Positions 7,721 through 15,681 of a DNA stretch of 64,000 nt are shown piece by piece. The translations under genes and the position numbers were made by a program. The DNA is taken from contig NZ_CP098415.1 of the NCBI RefSeq assembly GCF_023702125.1, positions 1,798,001 to 1,862,000 of the forward strand. The letters are read 5' to 3'. The stretch comes from Halorubrum hochsteinianum (GTDB lineage: Archaea; Halobacteriota; Halobacteria; Halobacteriales; Haloferacaceae). Positions within the stretch are counted from its first letter, which is position 1; each line of letters opens with the position of its first letter. The notes under the pieces are model-generated. The model was not told the DNA's origin, did not search any database, and was given only the letters and a program-made list of their open reading frames with translations.

Positions 7721-8464
7721 ATGAGCGACGCAGGGACAGACATTATAATAAAAGGCGAGATACACAGTTCCAACGCCGATCTCGAGGAGGAACGCGAGAT
7801 CCTCGTTGAAGGGGTGGATCACCTCATTCTTGAAGGCCAAGCCGAGGAAGCCGAATACAGCCTCACACAGCAGTGGTACGGCTGGATAATGCTCATTTTT
7901 CAATATTTATTCGCTCGTCAAATCTACGCTGATCACACCATCCTCGAAGACCTTGCTGATGCGCAAGGCGCCGATACCGAGTACACCAGAAAAACCGATC
8001 TCGACGTCCTTCACAACTCACACGTACTCGTACAGATGTTCGCAGTCAGCCTCTTTTTTGTCCTTCTCACCTACTCGCTCTACATCGGGATGGATGGCAG
8101 AGTCTTGGCGGGCGCCGGTTGGCTGTTCGTCAGTTCGCTCCTGCCGCTCCTCGTCCTCCGCATTCACGAGTCTCGAAGGTCAGAGGGCGGTCGAGATGAG
8201 GTAATCGCCGAACAGATCACCGAAGCAGCTCGGGAAGGAGGTCGAGTCGTTGCCGTAGTTGGTAACGAACACGCCAAGAATATCCCTGACTACCTCCCCG
8301 ATGACTTACCCGAACCCGATGTGAGGCCTCCCCAGTACCCGTTCTTATCGATTTCGTCGTTAAAGAAACTCCTCTATCCCGGATTCGTGTTTTTCAGTGT
8401 TCTCTATGTCTTTTACACAATTCTCCTGAATTACGTCCAAATCCTACACATTCTGTTCACCTGA
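7721..8464 (+). CDS. TraB/TIKI-like membrane protein
   Basis: The 247-residue product opens with IIIKGEIHSSN, followed by DHLILEG, and later has a GGRVVAVVGNEHAKNI segment; these are the conserved strand motifs of the TraB/PrgY (TIKI) superfamily. Three to four hydrophobic segments (about residues 50-62, 105-145 and the C-terminus) make it a membrane protein. Family members include a pheromone-shutdown protein and predicted metalloproteases, but archaeal roles are unknown. The ATG at 7721 follows a short gap after the regulator gene. The location in a mobile region is unusual for a family that also has chromosomal members. Confidence 0.6.
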   Translation: MSDAGTDIIIKGEIHSSNADLEEEREILVEGVDHLILEGQAEEAEYSLTQQWYGWIMLIFQYLFARQIYADHTILEDLADAQGADTEYTRKTDLDVLHNSHVLVQMFAVSLFFVLLTYSLYIGMDGRVLAGAGWLFVSSLLPLLVLRIHESRRSEGGRDEVIAEQITEAAREGGRVVAVVGNEHAKNIPDYLPDDLPEPDVRPPQYPFLSISSLKKLLYPGFVFFSVLYVFYTILLNYVQILHILFT

Positions 8465-8574
8465 CCCTCAACCGAGTCATCCGAGAGAGATCACCACCCG
8501 CACCACGAATCCTGATGGTTTGCAACGCACGACAGAACTAACAGAGTTGCGTCTTGGAGTAGCCTCACAACGTA

Positions 8575-9576
8575 CTATTTGTGCGATTGCTCGTGGACTC
8601 TGGTAATGTGATTACTGCGTCCTCTTAATGTGTCGAATATTCTATCACACCCTTCCTCCGGGCATGGAATCCCTCCTTCTATATCTTTCTCTGGGTTAAT
8701 TTTATACAACTTCTCATGAGGGCCGCGACCGTCAGTTTCTCTCACTCCGCACTGAATAACGAAGCTCTCATCCTGAAGATGATTTACTCGGCTTCTCTCA
8801 GCTCCGACGGCGTTCCCAAATTCATTTGCTAGATCCGAGCTGGTAACCGGGCCATCTTCAGCAATCACTCGGAGCCTGTCGATTGAGTGGACTTGGAAAT
8901 CATAGTCCGTCGATGAGTCCTCTAAAATATGCCTCGTTGGGTGTCGTACTCGTCCAATATTATCATAAGACGTGTATTCAGCAATTTTCTTTTTTTCTAC
9001 CCCAGACTCAGCTAGAATGCGTACGAATGTCCGTTGGAGTGTGGGGTAAGCAATCTCATCAGTTAAGGAGGAACTCTCAACAACGGACTGGATCATTGAG
9101 GCAACGTTATTCCGATTGTAGGGGATTCCGGGACGTTCGAGAAGTTTAAACCACCGACGTAGTGCGATCTCTGCGCGATCAGAACGGACTGGAATAACCC
9201 GCTCTCTAGCTAATGATGAGCCGGCAGCTTTGTCGGAGGTTGAATATCCTTTAACCTCGAATCCATTAGTCTTGCCGTGATTCAAACACCACTGGCAGGG
9301 CTTGGAATCTTGAGTGTATTCTGGTGGTCGAGGATCCCACCTCAGATTACAGCAGGTATCTGTTGGAGGGACGTGAATCTCTACTGGCTGGTCGTCGAAT
9401 ATGGATGAATCACGCCAGTATATCCAGTCCGGGCGGAGATGTAGAAATTCAACCATACTCAGTCCGGTGTATGGCGGCACCTCGAATATGATGCGAGCAG
9501 TTGGTGATTTATGTCTCTCAGCTAGCTCAATGAGTTCATCTAGTTCGGTGCTTGTGAGGGCCAGTTGAGGTGCCAT
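8575..9576 (-). CDS. Degenerate tyrosine-recombinase-like protein with C-terminal C2H2 finger
   Basis: The 333-residue product keeps the integrase layout but not its catalytic residues. The first-Arg region reads PYTGLSMVEFLHLRPDWI (Ser where Arg is expected), the HxxR region reads YPTLQRTF, and no His-Tyr pair follows. About residues 90-115 hold Cys pairs (CC, CQWC) suggesting a metal site. After an HTH-like stretch, the C-terminus has a C2H2 finger (CPEEGCDRIF, then HITRVH). It starts within the stop of the upstream integrase (TAATG). It may be an accessory DNA-binding partner of the neighbouring recombinase. Confidence 0.65.
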   Translation of the reverse strand: MAPQLALTSTELDELIELAERHKSPTARIIFEVPPYTGLSMVEFLHLRPDWIYWRDSSIFDDQPVEIHVPPTDTCCNLRWDPRPPEYTQDSKPCQWCLNHGKTNGFEVKGYSTSDKAAGSSLARERVIPVRSDRAEIALRRWFKLLERPGIPYNRNNVASMIQSVVESSSLTDEIAYPTLQRTFVRILAESGVEKKKIAEYTSYDNIGRVRHPTRHILEDSSTDYDFQVHSIDRLRVIAEDGPVTSSDLANEFGNAVGAERSRVNHLQDESFVIQCGVRETDGRGPHEKLYKINPEKDIEGGIPCPEEGCDRIFDTLRGRSNHITRVHEQSHK

Positions 9577-10260
9577 TAGAACTCTTCATTTGCTTTCCAC
9601 TCACTATCTTGTACACTATCACGGTGCCGGAGATTCCACGCAGCTGAATAGTAGAGAGCCATCTCATAACTCCCGTGTCTCAGTTGTCGCATTCTCACAG
9701 TAGGTTCGAATCCTGCTGCTGCGAGCCGGCAACCAAATGTATGTCGGAGTGCGTGGGCATGAATGGGCCGATTGATGCCATCAAGATCGTCGTTATCCTC
9801 TGATAATGCGTTTGCACGGTCTCGTATTCTTTTAACATCACGTAGGACAGTCGAGGACGTCACAGGCCACTGCTGATCGGGTTGTAAGAAACCTTCCCAC
9901 TCTTTGATGGTCTCTAAAGCTGATTCTTTTGGGATACGCCATACCCTGTACTGGTATGATTTCTTCGATTTTGGGTGCCACGGTGTTTTTTCGTGAAACT
10001 CGTCGTCCACCCAATCTTTGTCGCTGTAACTTCTGTCTGAACACTGACTACAAGGTTCACTCGTGTTATGGAGGTCGGCACCAGTTGAGTTACCTTGACC
10101 TGCATCCGGGTTTCCATTTGTGCAGCGGGCACCTTTCGGAACATCGACGCACCAGTCTGCTTCTCTTGTTTTGGGATGCTTCTCACGAATCAACCACGAT
10201 GGTCGACTGTGGGCTAATTCACTTGACCTAAGACCATAATCAAGCAGAATTCGTCCAGTA
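9576..10260 (-). pseudogene. Tyrosine recombinase/integrase, 5' part removed by IS
   Basis: The C-terminal catalytic domain is present, with YGLRSSELAHSRPSWL (first Arg box), HAHALRHTFGCRLAAAG (HxxR box), RQLRHGS and ALYYSAAW (His and Tyr). An insert with Cys pairs (CSQCSD) resembles that of the partner protein. The N-terminal SAM-like DNA-binding domain is missing: reading upstream, the frame runs straight into the IS at 10261, and the sequence right of the IS does not supply the lost part. The frame stays open into the IS up to an ATG at 10430, so a chimeric protein is possible, but it would lack the core-binding domain. Confidence 0.8.
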
Positions 10261-11195
10261 TGCTTTGTTGAATCCGATGATGGCGTTGGGGTCACTGCTT
10301 GAGAGCCTGTTCGAGGTTGTAGACTGTGGCGGTCAACATGAGTTCGCGGAACTCGCGGTACCAAGCGCGAGGGTGGACAGCGGGGCCGAACCGACGCTTG
10401 ATGGCCGAAAAGGCAGTCTCGGCCATCCACCGCTGACCGTATAATTCGCTGTCCAACCGTGCGTTGTGTGCGTGATCGTACGCAGCGAACAGCCGGTGGC
10501 GCAGCAAGGGCCGGACGCCCTCTGAACGGAGGGCGTCCCGGAGCGATTGATCGTCATAGCCTTTGTCGCCGGCGAGACTCTCGATTTTCTCGGTGTTACG
10601 AAGGGCAACTCGACGGCCAGTTTGCGTGTCGTGAGGCCAGTGTGCCGAGCAGTGAATATCGAGGATGGCACACGAGTCGGTATCGACGAGTGCCGTCGTT
10701 TTGAGCGTGCGTATGTGGCGATCCGAGCGGTGTTGGTAGTGTCTCGATGCCGTTTCGCGGTCGAAGAACGTTGCATCGATGGCACCGTGCGAGCCCGGAT
10801 CGCAGATATTCGCGGACTCCCGAAGGAAGCCGCGCCACACCGACATGGGCACCCTCTCAAACGACCGGTACAGCGTTGAGGGTGCGGGAAATGCCGTTCG
10901 AGTGAGCTGTAACAGACCGCGAACACGATCCATCTCGCTCGCCCAATCAACGATCTCGCGGTACGTCGCATCCATGTGAACCCGCAAAAAGTGGAGCGTG
11001 ACATGCTTCCAACCGGGAAATCCGTTGCCAGTCGGATCACTCACCGCCGTTGGACTGGCGGCACAGCGCTTTTGAGCCAGCGACGCGGCTTGCTTAACGA
11101 AGCGGAAGAGTAGCTTGGACACATTCGACTCTTCCGCTTCGCTACTGCCTTCAGAGCGACGCTATCCCGCCGCCTTCTGCGGATTCAACAGAGCA
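10261..11195. mobile_element. IS5-family-type insertion sequence
   Basis: Inverted ends TGCTTTGTTGAATCC (10261-10275) and GGATTCAACAGAGCA (11181-11195) match at 14 of 15 positions and bracket one transposase gene. No target duplication is visible next to the ends, and the integrase on the left has lost its 5' part. This points to an adjacent deletion or to recombination between two copies. The ends are close to those of the MITE-like element at 3618-4002. Confidence 0.85.
10292..11122 (-). CDS. IS5-family-type transposase
   Basis: The 276-residue DDE transposase has its first Asp in GAIDATFFD, the second in LAGDKGYDD and the Glu in QRWMAETAFSAIKRRFG. The Y/R-x-E-K spacing of this last box is typical of the IS5/IS4 group common in haloarchaea. 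The length is normal and the frame is intact, so the element may still be active and could mobilise related elements in trans. It ends about 30 bp inside the left terminal repeat. Confidence 0.9.
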   Translation of the reverse strand: MSKLLFRFVKQAASLAQKRCAASPTAVSDPTGNGFPGWKHVTLHFLRVHMDATYREIVDWASEMDRVRGLLQLTRTAFPAPSTLYRSFERVPMSVWRGFLRESANICDPGSHGAIDATFFDRETASRHYQHRSDRHIRTLKTTALVDTDSCAILDIHCSAHWPHDTQTGRRVALRNTEKIESLAGDKGYDDQSLRDALRSEGVRPLLRHRLFAAYDHAHNARLDSELYGQRWMAETAFSAIKRRFGPAVHPRAWYREFRELMLTATVYNLEQALKQ

Positions 11196-11299
11196 GAGTG
11201 GTCACAATAGTGGCATTTATCCCCTCTTCGACATGCTGATATCAAGTTCTCACAGCTGAGGGGTGACGATTTTACTGGTTGATGCCTGTGCAATCAGTC

Positions 11300-12349
11300 C
11301 TATTCCCAAGAGATCCCGCGAGGGGTGGTTGGGGGCATGAGTGGACTCGACGGGAGGTCAGCGCTCGGCTCTGGGTCGTTGTAGGCCTTCGGAGCCACGT
11401 CGTTCGGTGCGTTCGGATAGAACAGCGACGCAATCGCATGGATGTGCTCACGGCCGACATCTAGCTCGAACTGGCCACCGCCGAACATCTGTATACCGTG
11501 TTCGCGGCAGTAATCAATCGTGTCGAAAAGCGACTGAACCGACCCGAATCGTGACGGCTTGATGTTGAGCCATTCTGGTTCCCACGGGAGATTCTCGACC
11601 GTCTCAACGCCCCGAATCGGGTAGTCCCATGTTACGCGCGCCTCCGCTCCCTCGAACAGCGGTCGCGTCTCTTCGTTCAGTTCCGGGTCTTCGATAAGTG
11701 CGCCGGGAAATCCTTCGACAATCCGTTCGTACAGTTCCGGATCAGCTGGTTGGTCAACGGTCGTCCCGTGGTACTGGCCCTTGAGATCTAGCGTCTGGAC
11801 TGCATCAGTCGCTGCAAGCCGTTCGACGACCTCAGCGGTCCACTCGGAGGTCGGATCAAGTTTGAACTCCAACTCGGGGTCTCGGTCAAGCCAATCCATG
11901 ATTCGGTCACCAGTTGGCGGGTCCTCCAAGCGTGTGCTCACGACGAATCGAACCGGCTCGTACGTACGGTTCAACTGCTCGGCGAGGTTCGCGTCTGCTT
12001 GTCTGAGCGCAAGGTCCAATGCAGCGCTCTCGAATGCCCACTGCCGATAGTTGTGGAAAATCGACTGTCCCGGGTCGTCACCGAGGAAGAAATCGATCTC
12101 AGAGAGTTGGCTTGAGAACTCATCGAGGGAGTATTCTCCTGTGACAGGGAAGTCTACGTCGGCGTCGTGAAGCGTATCGTGGGCCTCGTTATCGTATGTG
12201 ACATCCTCGCCACGACCGGTCTCACCGTCTCCGTGTAACGAGACGACAGTCGTTGCCCGGGTGAAACCACTGGACGTGGCTCGCTCGTGCTGTTCAAGGC
12301 TATAGTCCTCAATCTGGAATTCAAGGTCTGCGACGTGGTCATACAGCAT
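11300..12349 (-). CDS. Enolase-superfamily (mandelate racemase/muconate lactonizing-like) protein
   Basis: The 349-residue protein has the N-terminal capping fold and a barrel with FKLDPTSEW (Lys strand), LDLKGQYHG, ALIEDPELNEE, VTWDYPIRG and LNIKPSRFGSVQSLFD, ending in MFGGGQFELDVGR. This order matches the MR/MLE branch. The usual metal-ligand triad (D, E, D/E) is partly recognisable (IEDPE, WDYP), but spacing differs, so the substrate cannot be assigned. The ATG at 12349 gives the normal family length; the longer frame would add an unlikely leader. It is followed upstream by the DsrE gene on the same strand. Confidence 0.75.
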   Translation of the reverse strand: MLYDHVADLEFQIEDYSLEQHERATSSGFTRATTVVSLHGDGETGRGEDVTYDNEAHDTLHDADVDFPVTGEYSLDEFSSQLSEIDFFLGDDPGQSIFHNYRQWAFESAALDLALRQADANLAEQLNRTYEPVRFVVSTRLEDPPTGDRIMDWLDRDPELEFKLDPTSEWTAEVVERLAATDAVQTLDLKGQYHGTTVDQPADPELYERIVEGFPGALIEDPELNEETRPLFEGAEARVTWDYPIRGVETVENLPWEPEWLNIKPSRFGSVQSLFDTIDYCREHGIQMFGGGQFELDVGREHIHAIASLFYPNAPNDVAPKAYNDPEPSADLPSSPLMPPTTPRGISWE

Positions 12350-12441
12350 TCTGTGTTTTCGTACGAGAGGGGTCGAGTAAAAAGTCGGGCAGACGTCGGT
12401 CGAACCAGATAACACTCGTATCACTGCTGGGAGCTATTCGC

Positions 12442-12783
12442 TCACGGGACCTTGATGTAGCGGTAGCCCTCGTCTTGCAACTCGGTCAGCACGCCGACCG
12501 ATGTCGGGGCTGTCTCAGCCGCGTCATGAATATCGCCGACTGTCAATCCAGCAGCCTGCATCGATTTTTCGCATGCGATGAACTGAACATCGCCTTTAGA
12601 CAATTCGGTGATATCCTCGGCGTACGCTGAGTCCGCTCGAACGAGGTCGATACCAGATGCGTTGGCGACGACTGCGACGGCCTCGATTTCCACCGATTCG
12701 TCGCTGAAGATACCGCCGGCATATCTGATCGCAGCATCCAAAACCTCGTCGTCGCCATCCGAAACGTGAAAGACTGTCTTCAT
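12442..12783 (-). CDS. DsrE-family protein
   Basis: The 113-residue protein starts MKTVFHVSDGDDEVLDAAIR. It has IEAVAVVANASGIDLV and the conserved pattern FIACEKSMQAAGL, with one Cys at the family's active-site position. DsrE-like proteins handle sulfur transfer or act as small chaperones. The gene is divergent from a CoA-binding protein, a common neighbour in sulfur or energy metabolism islands. It ends about 92 bp upstream of the enolase-like gene and could be co-transcribed with it. Confidence 0.85.
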   Translation of the reverse strand: MKTVFHVSDGDDEVLDAAIRYAGGIFSDESVEIEAVAVVANASGIDLVRADSAYAEDITELSKGDVQFIACEKSMQAAGLTVGDIHDAAETAPTSVGVLTELQDEGYRYIKVP

Positions 12784-12955
12784 ACCGCAGGCATCCACCG
12801 GGGATTGGTAAGTGTTTTCGACACCAGCGGGTGGACGGCGCGAATTACCAGAACAGCCACACTGGAGTGAGGGTAGCTCGGTGAAGGATATAATTAGTCA
12901 AAAAGGGCTTGTCTTTCGGCAACACACTGATTTTCCATCGCCTGGTACTGGATGT

Positions 12956-13378
12956 ATGCCCATCGAAGACCCCGACGGACTTCGTCGGATTCTCGGATAC
13001 AACCGCGTTGCCGTAGTCGGGGCGTCGACATCGTACGAAAAAGCAGCACACATCGTGCCAGCGTATCTCAAACGTCATGGGTACGAACTCCGACCCGTCA
13101 ACCCAACCGCCGCTGAAATATTTGGCATCCAAGCGTATGATTCGCTGACCGACGTCAGGGAACCAATTGATATCGTCGAGGTCTTTCGGCCGAGCGATGA
13201 GGTTCCGGGAATCGTAGAGGCTGCACTCACTCGTGACGACGTGAAGGCGATCTGGATGCAACCCGGGATTCGGAACGACGACGCGGCCCGAAAAGCCGAA
13301 GCGAACGGAGTTGAAGTCGTCCAAGACCGGTGTATGAAAGTCGAACACGGACAGTTGATTCGTCACCCTATGGACTGA
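12956..13378 (+). CDS. CoA-binding (YccU-type) protein
   Basis: The 140-residue single-domain Rossmann protein carries VAVVGASTSYEKAAHIVPAY, LRPVNPTAAEIFG, DIVEVFRPSDEVPGI, IWMQPGIRNDDA and VVQDRCMKVEH. This is the complete motif series of the CoA_binding_2 family, which is like the nucleotide-binding part of succinyl-CoA synthetase but lacks the rest. The ATG at 12956 gives the standard N-terminus; the upstream extension lies in the intergenic region. The function in vivo is unknown. Confidence 0.85.
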   Translation: MPIEDPDGLRRILGYNRVAVVGASTSYEKAAHIVPAYLKRHGYELRPVNPTAAEIFGIQAYDSLTDVREPIDIVEVFRPSDEVPGIVEAALTRDDVKAIWMQPGIRNDDAARKAEANGVEVVQDRCMKVEHGQLIRHPMD

Positions 13379-13438
13379 TTCGCAGAGTGACCGACTTGCG
13401 CTTTGTATTCAGGATGGCTCCGAGAACATGTCACCAAA

Positions 13439-13454
13439 GGATTTCAACGGAGCC
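13439..13454. repeat. Solo terminal repeat of the GGCTCTGTTGAAATCC type
   Basis: GGATTTCAACGGAGCC differs at one base from the right end of the MITE-like element at 3987-4002. No matching left end was found within reach, so it is probably a remnant of a lost element. Confidence 0.5.
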
Positions 13455-13547
13455 GGAGCAGTATAACTCGTCGGCGGGACACAATCGATGTAGCGGCTAA
13501 GCTAATCGGAAAGTTGTGAACGAGGGTACTGATGATCGACCTCTGCC

Positions 13548-14282
13548 TCATCCAAGTTCTTCCAACGCTTCCGTCACTCGCTCGTCTTCCGCCGTGGCAT
13601 CCAGATACCACTGCTTCCGTTCTTCGTCTTGGTCGATTCGTGAAAGGGTCTGTCGGGTTGTATTCAACGGCTTTGCAGCTTGTCGATAGGACACCCCGTT
13701 CTCGATCTCTTCGAGTGACGCACGGATGTCGAGATACCCGTCTTCACTCGGCTCCGGATTGAGTAGTGGCTGGAGGTATCCCTGGTCGTTGCGCTGGAAA
13801 CCAACGGGCACTTCCCCTAACCACTTACCCTCGTTCCGTGCTCGTTGTATACCGGCGTGGACACGCTTTATCAGCCGACGTCGCTGATCTTCAGCAACGG
13901 CTGCGGAAATGTCTGCAATGAGTTTCCCTGTTCCATCTGGACGCACCTCATCGACCCAGCCATCAGTGATGGCGATGATCGTGTCTGATGCTTCCGCGAC
14001 CTCGAAGAACTCCTGGTGCGTCGAACCCAAGCGGGCTAATCTCGAAATCTCCCAGATGACGACGTAGTCGTAGCGACCGGCGCGCATTGCGTCGATCAGC
14101 TCTTCGAACTGTTCGCGCCCTGGGTCACCCCCCGACTGAGCGAGGTCTACGTACCGGTCGATCTCTGCTGGATCGAGGTCCCGCTGGTCAGCCCATTCGT
14201 CGATGTCGTCGTACTGGTGTTCGACAGTCTGCTTCTCCGTGCTACTTCGCACGTAGCACGCGACTTCCGGGTCAGTTCGCAT
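13548..14282 (-). CDS. Serine recombinase (resolvase/invertase family)
   Basis: The 244-residue protein has the resolvase catalytic domain: YVRSST with the predicted nucleophile Ser14, YVDLAQSGGDPGREQFEEL, and YDYVVIWEISRLARLG with the conserved Arg cluster. A long helix follows (EDQRRRLIKRVHAGIQRARNEG) and then a C-terminal HTH-like segment (YRQAAKPLNTTRQTLSRI). It resembles plasmid resolvases or invertases of haloarchaea. Upstream lie a TATA-like TTATAA and a strong inverted repeat at 14325-14343, probably regulating the gene or serving as its crossover site. Confidence 0.9.
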   Translation of the reverse strand: MRTDPEVACYVRSSTEKQTVEHQYDDIDEWADQRDLDPAEIDRYVDLAQSGGDPGREQFEELIDAMRAGRYDYVVIWEISRLARLGSTHQEFFEVAEASDTIIAITDGWVDEVRPDGTGKLIADISAAVAEDQRRRLIKRVHAGIQRARNEGKWLGEVPVGFQRNDQGYLQPLLNPEPSEDGYLDIRASLEEIENGVSYRQAAKPLNTTRQTLSRIDQDEERKQWYLDATAEDERVTEALEELG

Positions 14283-14324
14283 ACAGGGATGTTCGTCACG
14301 AAATCAGTTATAAAGTTGGAAAGT

Positions 14325-14363
14325 CGTGTACACCCTGTACACGGCCAAGTGTCCGTGTACACC
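14325..14363. promoter_or_regulatory. Inverted repeat plus third half-site upstream of the serine recombinase
   Basis: CGTGTACACCCTGTACACG (14325-14343) is a perfect 8-bp inverted repeat with a 3-bp spacer. A third copy of the half-site, CCGTGTACACC, follows at 14353-14363. The site lies about 43 bp upstream of the recombinase ATG, beyond its TATA-like element. It could be an operator or the recombination (res-like) site. Confidence 0.6.
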
Positions 14364-14385
14364 TTCGCATATGGTTAGAAAATTA

Positions 14386-14460
14386 GGCCCTGTTGAACAC
14401 TCAGAACTGACAGGAATCACCTACTGAATACGGAGAGCTACTCAGCGCGCCGACGTTAAC
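14386..14460. repeat. Decayed left end of a MITE-like element
   Basis: GGCCCTGTTGAACAC (14386-14400) resembles the left end at 3618, and the following bases (CACCTACTGAATACGG) resemble the internal sequence of that element (TGCTTACTGAACGG). No right end was found, so this appears to be a fragment. Confidence 0.35.
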
Positions 14461-14488
14461 CCGTACACGGATTACTTTAGGCTACAAC

Positions 14489-15589
14489 TCACCGTTTCCA
14501 TTCATCTTCCCAGCCACCAAGATGTATTGGAGCCAGAACTTCATCATCATTGAGATTCATTTTCTTCGCCCGTTCCTCCTGCTGGATCGCTAAAGACAGG
14601 TAGATGAGAGCAGATCTAGCCTTCCGCAGACTCTTTAGAGATAACTCCTCGAATTCGCTCCGATATATGGACATAGACAAGTCGTCCCGAAGCCTTGATT
14701 CGTCATCAGGACCGGTCCACATTGGTTCGTGGAGCTTTAAGTAACCGTGCTCAAGCTCGTTCCGAGTATCTCTCAGTTCCTTTGCTCCAGGATCCATTGA
14801 GTCTTCTACGTACATCTCACTGAAGAATTGGAGGTCCTTGCTCAACCAGAACAACCCTCGAAGCGGCCAGTTCTCACGGCCATCAAATGCCGGTGCTAAC
14901 TTGTTCCGTCCCTGCGACTTGTACCAGACGTTTCCGAAGTTGAGTTTGTGCGAGGGAATGTGAGAGAGGTCGAAATAGTACTGGATGAAGGATGCGATTT
15001 TATCGAAGAGCGACTAGGCCATCCGCATGGCGATCTGAACTTTCTCTGCGTTGAATGAATACACAGGGTAGTCGAGCGTGTTCTCTAAGCGGACGTCTTT
15101 ATCTGAGAAGTGGGGTTCGTCGTTCTGGAGGCCTTCATAGAGGAGGTATCGTGCCGATACATACTCCTGTTTCATTTGATTGTAGAATCCGACGGAGGAG
15201 ACTATTTTGCTGCTCTCTTCACCGGAAACTGAGCCGAGATGCAGGATGTCCTGTGCAGCGATTGAGTTCGACCCGATGTCATTGAGCGGGTTCAAGAACA
15301 GGTTTTGCTCTAAGCACCATTGACGGTACTTCTTTTCCTCATCAGAATCGCCCAATGAGTACTCATCAAACTCTATTTCATCGTCAAGGATTCCGGGTCT
15401 GAACTGGTCGGCGATATGCTGCTGAACGCCCTCAAAATACTCCTTCATCGGAGGGAAGAGGTCGTCAGCTGCTACTGCATCGTCTAGTTGCTCATATGCG
15501 GCGCGGAGAAAGATGACTGAATGCCCTCTGTCGTAGTGTGCTCGGGCGCACCGTCGCGGACCTCCAAGACTAACGCGGGTATTCTTCAC
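14489..15589 (-). pseudogene. LA2681-like HEPN protein gene, 5'-truncated and broken by an in-frame TAG
   Basis: One reading frame runs from 15589 to 14489 with a single amber stop at 15014-15016. On both sides it reads as one LA2681-type HEPN protein: NPLNDIGSNSIAAQDILHLG, MKQEYVSARYLLYEGL and HFSDKDVRLENTLDYP before the stop, then SLFDKIASFIQYYF and RGLFWLSKDLQFFSEM after it. The TAG falls where relatives, as I recall them, have Tyr (AYSLFDKIA), so a single base change explains it. The HEPN RNase motif R-x4-H (RNELEHGY) is intact downstream. The N-terminal TPR-like part of the family is missing; only its last helix (HYDRGHSVIFLRAAYEQL) remains. HEPN proteins are RNases in toxin and defence systems. 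Confidence 0.75.
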
Positions 15590-15681
15590 CTGTTAAGGGA
15601 GAAGACGAATTCTTTTCCAAGATACGGATTCGTGCCCTTGAGAGGGGGCAGCTACACGTTTCTTGACGAGGGTTTCTCGGG

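Noticed and set aside
12812-12955. N-terminal extension of the CoA-binding protein
   Set aside because: The family begins near the ATG at 12956; the extra 48 residues are low in similarity and lie in the divergent promoter region.
15014-15016. In-frame TAG read as pyrrolysine
   Set aside because: Haloarchaea are not known to use pyrrolysine broadly, no decoding genes are visible, and the 5' truncation already indicates a pseudogene.
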